The notes beneath the pieces are model-generated. The model had not been told where the DNA came from and ran no database searches. It saw nothing but the letters and a program-made list of their open reading frames with translations. Position numbers and translations under genes: made by a program. A DNA stretch of 44,345 bases from Lentisphaerae bacterium ADurb.Bin242 (GTDB lineage Bacteria > Verrucomicrobiota > Lentisphaeria > Victivallales > UBA1829). Shown here one piece after another: positions 34,001 through 40,930 of this stretch; the stretch's first letter is position 1; every line of letters begins with the position of its first letter. The stretch lies in contig MWCA01000050.1 of NCBI GenBank assembly GCA_002069785.1, positions 1 through 44,345 on the forward strand. The letters run 5' to 3'.

Positions 34001-35410
34001 GATTACGGGGCCCGTTCCGGAATCTGGAATCAGTTGATCGGCGGGCTGCGCACTCCGTCCGTCTGGTGGTACGGGCACTGTTTCCGGCGCGGCGACGGAC
34101 GGCTCAGCCGGGAAGGGCTGCACCTGAAAAAAATAGATGCGTCGATTCGGGAAAGCGGAGCCGATCTTGTGCTGGCTCACGGGGTGCGGAAACGTTCTCC
34201 GATCACACTGGTCTGGTCCACGCCGTCGCTGGCGGCCGCCGGAGCGACCGGAGCCAGAACGGCGCTGAATGACGCCGTGTATGAAGCGAATGCAAGAGCC
34301 TGGTCGCAGCTGATCCGCGACATGGGACTGGATTCCCCGAACGTGATGGACTCGTCCGATCTCCGGAAAATCCGTCCGGAAACCCACCCCGTATTGATTC
34401 TTCCCCTGACCCAGCTCCTTTCGGATGCCAACCTCCGGGTGCTCGAAAACCATGTCCGTGACGGCGGCATTCTGATTGCCGACATGAGGCCGGGCGTATT
34501 CGATGAATTCGGAACGGCACGGACGGAAAATCTTCTGTCGAAGGTTTTCGGCGTAAAGATTTCAGCGGATTCCTCCGCGGGCGCGGCGGGAGCGCTGTAT
34601 CTTCGCGACCGCGCCGTCAGCGCCGCATTGCTCGGCGGCAGACTCGAACTGGCATCCGACGCAGAGGCGTTCGGAAGCATCCGCACCGGAACGAAAGGAC
34701 TCCGGCTCGGCGGCATCCGGATGGCTGATGTCTCGCACAGGAATGCCGGGGCGGCCGTGATTCATCCGTATGGGAAGGGCAAAGCTCTGTATCTGAATTT
34801 TGCCGTATCGGAATATTTCGATTCGAATTGCCGCCGGCAAATCGAGAGCGCTCCCGTGGTTCGGGGCATGACGGAATTGTTCAAAGCAGTGGGAATCGAT
34901 GTCTCCACAGCGCATAAACTCCCGAACGGGTCGAACTTTGCCGAATATTCTTATGACGGCGTCCGGTATCTTTTCCTTTCCCGCCGGGCCAATGAAAGCG
35001 ATGGGAAATTCGAGTTGTTTTTCGGGGGAAAATATTCCGTCTGTGATCTGTTTTCCCGCCGGTTCCTCGGGGGGGTGGAATCGTATTCGGGCGTTCTGGA
35101 ACCGAACGGAGTCGCCATGCTTGCCCTGCTTCGGGAAAAACCGGGTTCATTCACGGGAAAAATCCGGTTCGACGGCCGGAAATTCATCATTTCCGCGCAT
35201 CCGTCTCCGGCGGGGACTCCCGTCCTGGTACGGTTGAGCGTGTCCTGCAACGGGAAAGAGATTCGCGCCTTGTCGGGCACTTATTCCCTCCGTGAAAAAC
35301 TTGAATTGACGGCGGATGCCGGGCTTGAACCGGCGAAAGGGCAGTGGCATATTACCTTGAACAACCTCATGACCGGTGAAAAACATGCAGAAAAATTTCA
35401 AATTCAATGA
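31004..35410 (+). CDS. Large secreted GH42-like glycoside hydrolase
   Basis: 1,468 residues from the ATG at 31004 (AAGGAG 6 nt upstream; another ATG at 30998 lies too close). Signal peptide about 1-20. The N-terminal third is beta-rich (galactose-mutarotase-like, about 25-290). A ThuA/GATase-like region (about 330-480, ALKKNPEVILICGHHEKAVP) and a beta segment follow. The GH42-type TIM barrel is at about 735-1120: LTELCWISDE with Glu847 as likely acid/base, two cysteines (CQSKYC) and FREVLKKKYGDDLARLN. A beta-galactosidase trimerisation-like domain (VLILPLTQLLSDANL, LIADMRPGVFDEFG, about 1125-1260) and a C-terminal beta domain complete it. Probably an exo-glycosidase acting outside the cytosol; sugar not predictable. 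Confidence 0.8.
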   Translation: MTIHRWIGVFFLPFLLTAAEVAREGEIVRLSNHKMIVEVNLARGGRVSRLLDKRSGVEMTKLTVSPGGSGLFADCFHNPDTNQSNRKYENSRYKFISMKSGEEAVLTAESPEGLPLAVRKTFILPDNSDTLHVNYELTNPGEKDLTGCFRSMNAFSFNGEKQYTIQFSEGDYSNDWKPSGKIRKNELVYLPSEGKAGDHFIRTPERDYVSVKGTKCAAVLTVPFSVLDFFYSWMSSSPDGMAVVDWFSTPFQLKPLSKGKAEAVLHSVLADPLQDYKFKFSMSVRLIDPKNFVYETYRGKSAEAKSTKFRPVSEETPMQEDFRTPALVWNPRPKSKIRLLAVAAAHGNLEMGELNRRLNTEMSLVDTSNTSAFRPTPYFGWEIPMPDTLLRPALKKNPEVILICGHHEKAVPKDIVRSIEEQVEKGAGFIYVSENNDFPSLIPKSGGTELAPSVYPGVLAGKLPSFGRVFEFVRGNGKVIWVRFNMCPKGTEWVRESRAVIPYVNPVPEHFPYWEYYFSFYGKLFRYAAGRSTPARIVSASADGNEAVLEIESEKSIPDAQIALTLDNPVKRLEKFAQWNGALKKGKNRIVLKLPQDTFLLDGEYFLNFFLSTPENTLDWFSTVRKQEGADAIAELTPDPSVYEKTEVVTGKVKLKGSGYLMLRLREAATGRVAAKQSVPDAKGEVPFRLKRDLCSSEKLYDVEAELTDGKGRLVSRRVKSVLMKPDKAPEVIRTLLWGSHVASWRELLLDRELAETGTLIRMAPRAASKDLGEIRCESESVRRAGMEYGILGVEHVICGGARTDTSAIRTPCLRDPAYLERIRARAQAVGKNMRATLTELCWISDEITLGRYFNTPHDLCQSKYCLAAFREVLKKKYGDDLARLNRNWKSSFESWDNVHPLTYAESVKVDNFASWMEHRTFMMTNLTHFLETIAGEIQAAAPGSEVGVSGMEMTRLYQGYDLPATMPFLKISCYYQTPFSQDVIRSYSTVSHRIGSWTDYGARSGIWNQLIGGLRTPSVWWYGHCFRRGDGRLSREGLHLKKIDASIRESGADLVLAHGVRKRSPITLVWSTPSLAAAGATGARTALNDAVYEANARAWSQLIRDMGLDSPNVMDSSDLRKIRPETHPVLILPLTQLLSDANLRVLENHVRDGGILIADMRPGVFDEFGTARTENLLSKVFGVKISADSSAGAAGALYLRDRAVSAALLGGRLELASDAEAFGSIRTGTKGLRLGGIRMADVSHRNAGAAVIHPYGKGKALYLNFAVSEYFDSNCRRQIESAPVVRGMTELFKAVGIDVSTAHKLPNGSNFAEYSYDGVRYLFLSRRANESDGKFELFFGGKYSVCDLFSRRFLGGVESYSGVLEPNGVAMLALLREKPGSFTGKIRFDGRKFIISAHPSPAGTPVLVRLSVSCNGKEIRALSGTYSLREKLELTADAGLEPAKGQWHITLNNLMTGEKHAEKFQIQ

Positions 35411-35427
35411 AAAAAAGGGGATATGAA

Positions 35428-36306
35428 ATGAAAAAAGGTCTGATGGTGTTCGGTCTCGGGATGATGTCCGCGGGCGTTTTGGCGGCGGTAACCGTTGAAA
35501 AAATCGAGTTGAAACCCGGAGACGAAACGGCGAAGAAGGCGTACTTTGCCCAGAAAATACGTTTCTGGGGAACGAATGAATACAAAGCCTCCCCGGAACA
35601 TTACAACACGTTATTGACGCTTACCAATGCAAAAATACAATTCGCGTTCCGGCTGGAGGGCAAAATGGTGGATGGAAAACCCCGGAAGGTTGCCGTCGGC
35701 ATGTTCCGTCCCTCCATTTACAACTGGTATTCAGGCGGCTTCATTGAGGTGATTGCGAACAAGCAGAATCTGACGGATGGAGAATTCGAGCTTGCGGAAT
35801 TCAAAGGAGGCGCGGAAAGCGGATATGCCCTCCTTCGATATACGGGACCGGAGGTGTCGGGCACCCTCCGTCTGGAGCTCGCGGACAACGATGACAAGCT
35901 TCAGGTGAAATTCACGCCTTCGCCGGCGAAAAGTCTGCGCGGATACCAGCTTGTCCTGACATCGTATCCGGGCGCCTACGGGGAGAAAGAAAAACGGAAG
36001 CGCGAAATCCAGACGAATACGGGGACGGCTGAAAACGGGAAAAAGGAATTGACAAAATCGGACTGCTGGGCGGTTTTTTACGACAGTTACTATGACCGGA
36101 AGGAAAACCGGGGCGACGGCTGCTGCGCGTTTCTGTTCAATCCAAAAGAAATCGTTTCCGGGACGCTGCGGGCCGGCTACGGGTGCATCGCGTATCTGAA
36201 TTATCCTCCGCACCAGGAGGCAAACCTGATCCTGTGGGACTTCAAGAAATGGTCCGCCGAAGATGCGATTGCCTATATGAAAAAACTTTCGGTTCAGTTT
36301 GAATAA
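35428..36306 (+). CDS. Secreted protein of unknown function
   Basis: 292 residues from the ATG at 35428 (GGGG about 10 nt upstream); an earlier in-frame ATG at 35407 overlaps the preceding stop. Signal peptide about 1-20 (GLGMMSAGVLAA). The mature part looks all-beta (YALLRYTGPEVSGTLRLELA, LILWDFKKWSAEDAIAYMKK at the end). I do not recognise the family. It is co-transcribed with the GH42-like gene upstream and the regulator downstream (11 nt), so a carbohydrate-binding or lyase-like role is possible but not shown. Confidence 0.75.
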   Translation: MKKGLMVFGLGMMSAGVLAAVTVEKIELKPGDETAKKAYFAQKIRFWGTNEYKASPEHYNTLLTLTNAKIQFAFRLEGKMVDGKPRKVAVGMFRPSIYNWYSGGFIEVIANKQNLTDGEFELAEFKGGAESGYALLRYTGPEVSGTLRLELADNDDKLQVKFTPSPAKSLRGYQLVLTSYPGAYGEKEKRKREIQTNTGTAENGKKELTKSDCWAVFYDSYYDRKENRGDGCCAFLFNPKEIVSGTLRAGYGCIAYLNYPPHQEANLILWDFKKWSAEDAIAYMKKLSVQFE

Positions 36307-36317
36307 ACGGGGAAGTC

Positions 36318-37679
36318 ATGAGAAAAAAGACGAGGGCGGCTCAGATTTTTGTCCAGGTGATGGAAAAATTCAACGCATCGGAACTGAAGGAGGCGTTTCC
36401 GACAGTGCGTCGGCTCCAGAAGGAATACTCCTGCGGCCAAATCGTGGCGACGGAAGTCCTGAACCAGCTGGCGGAGGAGTTTCACTTTGAACGGATTCCA
36501 CGCGGGAAAGCACGGCAGCAGCTTCATTTCCAGACGCCGGAACTGATCCGGCGGTATCATTATGCGACCCGGAAAACGGTGCTTGCCATGTCGCAGTTCA
36601 ATGTCGGCTTGTGGATGCCCGTCATCCATGAATACAACCGCACCCACAAATATCCGGTCAATGTCCGCCTGATCCATCATCTGCCGGAATATACCAGTCT
36701 CTTGAACGACGCGTCGGCGGATATTCTGCAATTCATGGACAATCCGGTGATGCTCGGCCTGACCTCCGATACCCTGCCTTTTCTCGATCTTTCCATGCTT
36801 TCTTCCCGGCTCGATTTTTCCAGATATTATTCCCAAACCTTTGTTCATGACCTCGGCGGGCGGTTCTGGGCGATTGCTCCCTGGCTCGGATTCAATGTCA
36901 TCGTTTCCAACCCGACGATTTATTCCCTTCCCTTCCGGGACTGGGACAGGTTCGAATTTCATGACGAACTGCTCCAAATTCGCAGGCACTGCGGAAACCG
37001 GATCGCGTATCCCTATGCGTTTGACAGTTACCTGTGGTATTTTCTGAGCTTCGGGCTTTCCATGTCCGACACGCTGCAAAACAGGGGACAAAAAGGTCTT
37101 GAACCCTGGCGGAAAGCCGCTGCGCTCCTCCAACAGATGTTTTCAGAAAAATGCATGCCGTCCACCTGCGACATTTTGACCGAACGCAAAGACATGAAAC
37201 TTTTCTATTCCGGAAAGCTGGTCATCAAAGAAATGCCTGTCGCCAGTATTCCGACGGCGCAATATTACCGCAAATACCGGATTATGCCCGCACCGGTTCT
37301 CAAGGGATGCCGGAGGGATGCCTGTTCGGAGTTCCTCGCCGTCGCCCAGACTTCCTCCAACTACGAACATGCCCTTGAATTCCTCGAATATGTCCTTTCC
37401 CGGAAAATCCAGCAGATGCTGACCATGAATTCCTGTGTGCTGCCTTCGTTGCGCGGGCTGCGTCCGGCGTTCCTTTCCGATACGGATTTCCCGCTCTTCG
37501 CCTCTGCCGTGGAACACTCCCTTCCGTTTCCCGATCGATACCGTCTGCCCGGATATCTGCGCTACCGCTTCGAAACCGGGGTGGACTGTTTCCTCAAATA
37601 CGGAGGAAGCATCGACAAAATTCTCGGGGAACTTGCCATTGAATACAAAAATCATCTCAAGGAAAAACCAAATATATGA
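36318..37679 (+). CDS. GntR-type DNA-binding domain fused to an extracellular solute-binding-protein fold
   Basis: 453 residues. Residues 1-70 resemble a GntR winged helix (LKEAFPTVRRLQKEYSCGQI, VATEVLNQLAEEFHFERIPR). The rest (about 75-450) is like family 1 sugar-binding proteins of ABC transporters: NRTHKYPVNVRLIHHLPEYT, ADILQFMDNP, FWAIAPWLGFNVIVSNPTIY, and ALEFLEYVLSRKIQQMLTMN, the last matching the end of such proteins. There is no signal peptide or lipobox, so the binding fold works inside the cell as sensor. No transporter genes are present. It lies inside the operon it probably controls, 11 nt after the secreted-protein gene. Confidence 0.8.
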   Translation: MRKKTRAAQIFVQVMEKFNASELKEAFPTVRRLQKEYSCGQIVATEVLNQLAEEFHFERIPRGKARQQLHFQTPELIRRYHYATRKTVLAMSQFNVGLWMPVIHEYNRTHKYPVNVRLIHHLPEYTSLLNDASADILQFMDNPVMLGLTSDTLPFLDLSMLSSRLDFSRYYSQTFVHDLGGRFWAIAPWLGFNVIVSNPTIYSLPFRDWDRFEFHDELLQIRRHCGNRIAYPYAFDSYLWYFLSFGLSMSDTLQNRGQKGLEPWRKAAALLQQMFSEKCMPSTCDILTERKDMKLFYSGKLVIKEMPVASIPTAQYYRKYRIMPAPVLKGCRRDACSEFLAVAQTSSNYEHALEFLEYVLSRKIQQMLTMNSCVLPSLRGLRPAFLSDTDFPLFASAVEHSLPFPDRYRLPGYLRYRFETGVDCFLKYGGSIDKILGELAIEYKNHLKEKPNI

Positions 37680-37796
37680 ACCGATTCATGACCGGCACCA
37701 TTCTGGTGGATATCGATGGAATCATTACCGAAATGGAGTATATTGGAAAAAAAAGGCGCAAAGTCAACCGTTCCAAACGAGAGGATATTATAAAAC

Positions 37797-39104
37797 ATGA
37801 AAAACTGGAAAAGCCATGCCCTGATCGGCATGAAAGCCGTTGAATCCCTGCCCGGCTGGGAAAAGGAACTTCTGCCGTCTTCCCTTTCCGGCGCGAGGCG
37901 TATTTTCTCTTTCATTCCGGAATTTGCGGAAACTCCCCCCGAAATTTTCGGAGCCATGTGTCTTATCATGGATCAGGTCTATGACAGTCGGTACCGGCAG
38001 TATTGTCTCTTGCCCGATGGACGCTGGATTCCCCATACGGTTCCGGACGGTCAAGGATGCGCCGCGTTTCAGTCCGGGGAAAGCGTCTCGCATGCGAAAT
38101 GTTCGGAAATTCTCGAATATCTTCTGGAAAGGATGTCCGCATCGCTTGAGGAGGCGGACATGATGGAGGCGGCTGCGAGGGGAGGGGTTCTCGGACATTT
38201 CCTCCAGGATGCGGTCGCTCCCAGCCATGCGGTCAATATGCGGCAGATGCGCGAGCTCATGCCGGACCCGGTTGCCGGCAGACATCTTTCCCTCGGAAAA
38301 TATTTTTATGCCGCCTGCGGCAGATTCGAATCCGTTCCTCCGATGCTGGCCGGAACAACGCTCCGCGAAGCGGCTTGCCGCCTGACATGGGAAATCATGA
38401 AAAGCGTCCGCCGTGCAAGAGGAAAAATGATTCCGCTCATGGAAGCGGCATATGAAGATGCTCCCGTCGAAAAATGTGAAGAAATACTGATTCCGCAAGT
38501 CCGGGATGCGGCATGGCTGACGGCTTCCGCGTGGCATACGGTTTTTTCCATTCGGAAAAACTGCATTCCGGAAGCGGAAAAAGAAAAACTGAAAAACCAA
38601 AACCTGATCGAAATCGAACCTTGTTTCCTTCATCCCGGAAAATATACGGAACTCCTCCCCGGCAAACGGATTGAATCCGGATACGAAACCGGCCTCAGAA
38701 TTTTCGCGCCCGACGGATCCCCGGCGCCCGCGCCTGTCAATTCGTTTGCAATGGCAGGACATTCCGCTGTCAAATTTCACATCGGACCCGGAGTGTATTC
38801 CCGGTTTGATTGCCTGGCCGGGATCACTGCCGACGGACAAAGTCCGGCGAACCTCGTTTTCAGCATTGAAACGGACCGAGAGGAAAACACGGTCTATTCG
38901 GAAGACATGAATTACGGTTCGGAATGCGTCGCGTCCGCAAGGCTGATCCCGGGAGCCCCTCCGGTAAAACTTTGCGCGGATGTCCGCGAGGCGAAAACCC
39001 TGTTGCTCTGCGCCCGTTCCTTTCCGATGGAAGACGGAGCCGGAAATTCTTTTTTCAGCATACCGGACATCATCCTGTGCGAGCCGACGTTATACGGTAT
39101 TTGA
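37797..39104 (+). CDS. Zinc phospholipase C-like protein with C-terminal NPCBM-type domain
   Basis: 435 residues. The N-terminal 240 are helical and contain W4, H7 (WKSHALIG) and HFLQDAVAPSH with H134, D138 and H144. The spacing H-x3-D-x5-H is that of the zinc site in bacterial phospholipase C/S1-P1 nucleases. A later HLSLG replaces the usual HxxxE, so one ligand may be missing. The C-terminal 170 residues resemble an NPCBM/NEW2 sugar-binding module (YSRFDCLAGITADGQSPA, LVFSIETDREENTVY). No signal peptide is visible, which is odd for both domain types. GAGAGGA lies 11 nt before ATG. Last gene of locus C. Confidence 0.65.
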   Translation: MKNWKSHALIGMKAVESLPGWEKELLPSSLSGARRIFSFIPEFAETPPEIFGAMCLIMDQVYDSRYRQYCLLPDGRWIPHTVPDGQGCAAFQSGESVSHAKCSEILEYLLERMSASLEEADMMEAAARGGVLGHFLQDAVAPSHAVNMRQMRELMPDPVAGRHLSLGKYFYAACGRFESVPPMLAGTTLREAACRLTWEIMKSVRRARGKMIPLMEAAYEDAPVEKCEEILIPQVRDAAWLTASAWHTVFSIRKNCIPEAEKEKLKNQNLIEIEPCFLHPGKYTELLPGKRIESGYETGLRIFAPDGSPAPAPVNSFAMAGHSAVKFHIGPGVYSRFDCLAGITADGQSPANLVFSIETDREENTVYSEDMNYGSECVASARLIPGAPPVKLCADVREAKTLLLCARSFPMEDGAGNSFFSIPDIILCEPTLYGI

Positions 39105-39137
39105 GGCGGATGCAAGCCTTATGGCTGTGAATGGACA

Positions 39138-40487
39138 TTATTCTATTTTTCCGGTCCGGATCAATTCTTTATACCAGGACCAGCTCATTTTCGGAATGCG
39201 TTCCAGCGTTGCATAATTGACGTAAACCAGTCCGAAGCGGGGACGGAACCCCAGGTGCCACTCCAGATTGTCCAGCAGGCTCCAGTGGAAATAACCCTTC
39301 ACGGGGTATCCTTCCCGGAGCGCTCCGGCGAGGGAGGCGAGATGGGCGCGCAGATATTTGATCCGGTGCGGATCATACACCTCCGAACCGGAGGAAGGGC
39401 GGTCGTTCGCGGACATTCCGTTTTCGGAAATGAGGATCTCCTTCGGATGCCACAATTCATGGACGATCCGGCACCCCCAGTACATGGCGGACGGCTCGAA
39501 GTTGAAATCCGCAATCCCGGTGCAGGAGGCCGCCGTTTCCGCATTGAAAATGAAGTATCCTTCCGGCGTTTCGGGCGCGCTGCGGACGGGTTTGCCGTAG
39601 TAGAGGTTCAGCCCGACGAAATCCATGGGGGCTCCGATGAGCTTGAAATCGTCTTCCGTGAACGAGGGGGCGTCCGCGCCTTCGCGTTCCAGATAACAGT
39701 CCGGATATTTCCCCTCCATGACGGCGGTGATGAAATGGGCGTTGACTTCGCGGAACGCCTTTTTCGCCGCCTCGATGTGTTCCGGAACGGGAATCACCGG
39801 GATCAGGAAGGACGGATTTTCCGCCAGTCCGGCTTTGGCGTCCGGAACCACGCCCCGGAGCGCCTGAAGCGCGGTCCCGTGCGCCAGCAGAAGATGGTGC
39901 CGCACCTGGTTCCGGCGTTTTTTCGGGAGTTTCAAGCCGGGGGCGATCGCGCCCAGCCCGTATCCGACGTCCGAACAGGCGAGGAACTCATTGACCGTGA
40001 AGAAGTTCTTCACCAGCCCGTCCAGTTCCTTTGCGATGCGCCCTACATATTCGCCGAAATATTTCACGGTTTCGCGGGACTCCCAGCCGCCGAATTCCTC
40101 CTGGAGAGCCAGCGGCAAATCCCAGTGATACCAGGTCAGATACGGCTCGATCCCGTTCCGGAGAAGCTCTTCGCAGAGACGCTTGTAATAGTCCAGTCCC
40201 TTGCGGTTGACCGTCCCGCGTCCGTCCGGAAGAACCCGGCTCCAGCTCATGGAAAAACGGTAGGCTTTCATACCGGCGTCCCGCATCAGGGCGACATCCT
40301 CCCGGTAGCGGTGATACTGGTCGCTGGCGACATCCCCCACGGCGTTGTCCACGATGGCGGAAGGGTGCTTTTCGAACTCGTTCCAGATGGACTTGCCCTT
40401 GCCGTCCTCATATGCCGCGCCCTCGACCTGATACGCGGCGGTCGCCGTGCCCCAGATGAAATCTTCCGGAAAATCCCGCTGGTTCAT
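39138..40487 (-). CDS. GH1 beta-glucosidase
   Basis: 449 residues, usual length for the family. Start at 40487 chosen because AAGGA lies 9 nt upstream; an ATG two codons earlier sits directly on that site. The GH1 barrel is complete: FIWGTATAAYQVEGA near the N-terminus, acid/base Glu167 in TVNE, nucleophile Glu355 in ISENG, and substrate residues in WYHWDLP and WSLLDNLEW. It hydrolyses beta-linked glucose, galactose or related disaccharides in the cytosol. It follows the CBM9-like gene on the minus strand by 32 nt, so the two probably form an operon. Confidence 0.95.
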   Translation of the reverse strand: MNQRDFPEDFIWGTATAAYQVEGAAYEDGKGKSIWNEFEKHPSAIVDNAVGDVASDQYHRYREDVALMRDAGMKAYRFSMSWSRVLPDGRGTVNRKGLDYYKRLCEELLRNGIEPYLTWYHWDLPLALQEEFGGWESRETVKYFGEYVGRIAKELDGLVKNFFTVNEFLACSDVGYGLGAIAPGLKLPKKRRNQVRHHLLLAHGTALQALRGVVPDAKAGLAENPSFLIPVIPVPEHIEAAKKAFREVNAHFITAVMEGKYPDCYLEREGADAPSFTEDDFKLIGAPMDFVGLNLYYGKPVRSAPETPEGYFIFNAETAASCTGIADFNFEPSAMYWGCRIVHELWHPKEILISENGMSANDRPSSGSEVYDPHRIKYLRAHLASLAGALREGYPVKGYFHWSLLDNLEWHLGFRPRFGLVYVNYATLERIPKMSWSWYKELIRTGKIE

Positions 40488-40519
40488 TCGTTCCATTCCT
40501 TCTTGCTTATTGTTCACGT

Positions 40520-40909
40520 TTATTCCATGAATTTCAGGGTGCCGTAGTTGTCCGGATCGTGCCAGTTGCCAAGCATCGCCAGCGGAGACCATGTCGAGTA
40601 TTCTGCATTTTCACCTTTGATATTGCGTTCGCGGCAGAGATTGAAACGCAGTTCGCCTCCATCGATTTTGAGTTCGGAAAGCGGGACGGCGATTTCGGCG
40701 GTCCACGAGTCGGCATTCCGGACGGTTTTCATCCGCAAGCCGGGCATCGGGTCCCACTTCAGGAAAGCCTTCCGGTCCGTCTGTGAACTCCAGGCATTGT
40801 TGTCATTCACAACGATCTGCCAGAATTTCCGGGTTTGGACGGCATAGAAGAAGAGTTCGACATCATTGTCTTTCCAGAGGTCCGGATTTCCCGATTGGCG
40901 AGTCATATC
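40520..40909 (-). pseudogene. C-terminal fragment of a CBM9-like protein, cut by the contig junction
   Basis: About 130 residues ending in a normal stop. The segment DMTRQSGNPDLWKDNDVELF, then WTAEIAVPLSEL and FNLCRERN, is the second half of a CBM9-like/DOMON-like carbohydrate-binding domain. Its N-terminal strands should lie upstream (right of 40,910), but the sequence there belongs to a different gene read in another frame. The apparent start codon at 40927 lies in that foreign part, so this is not an intact gene. The fragment belongs to the Lentisphaerota-like side. Confidence 0.7.
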
Positions 40910-40930
40910 GGTCGCAGACAAGGCCATCTT
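40900..40930. other. Junction between two unlike sequences (probable chimera point)
   Basis: Left of here the coding style matches the rest of the window; right of here the DNA is more A+T rich with different codon use. Two genes end abruptly at the same point: a CBM9-like gene without its N-terminus and a phosphatase-like gene whose last residues (after CDRYD) come from the antisense of the other gene. No insertion-sequence ends, attachment sites or tRNA are seen. Confidence 0.75.

Noticed and set aside
37676..37843. 55-codon frame MNRFMTGTILVDIDGIITEM between the regulator and the phospholipase-like gene
   Set aside because: It overlaps the stop of one gene and the start of the next, has no ribosome site and no recognisable features; probably chance.
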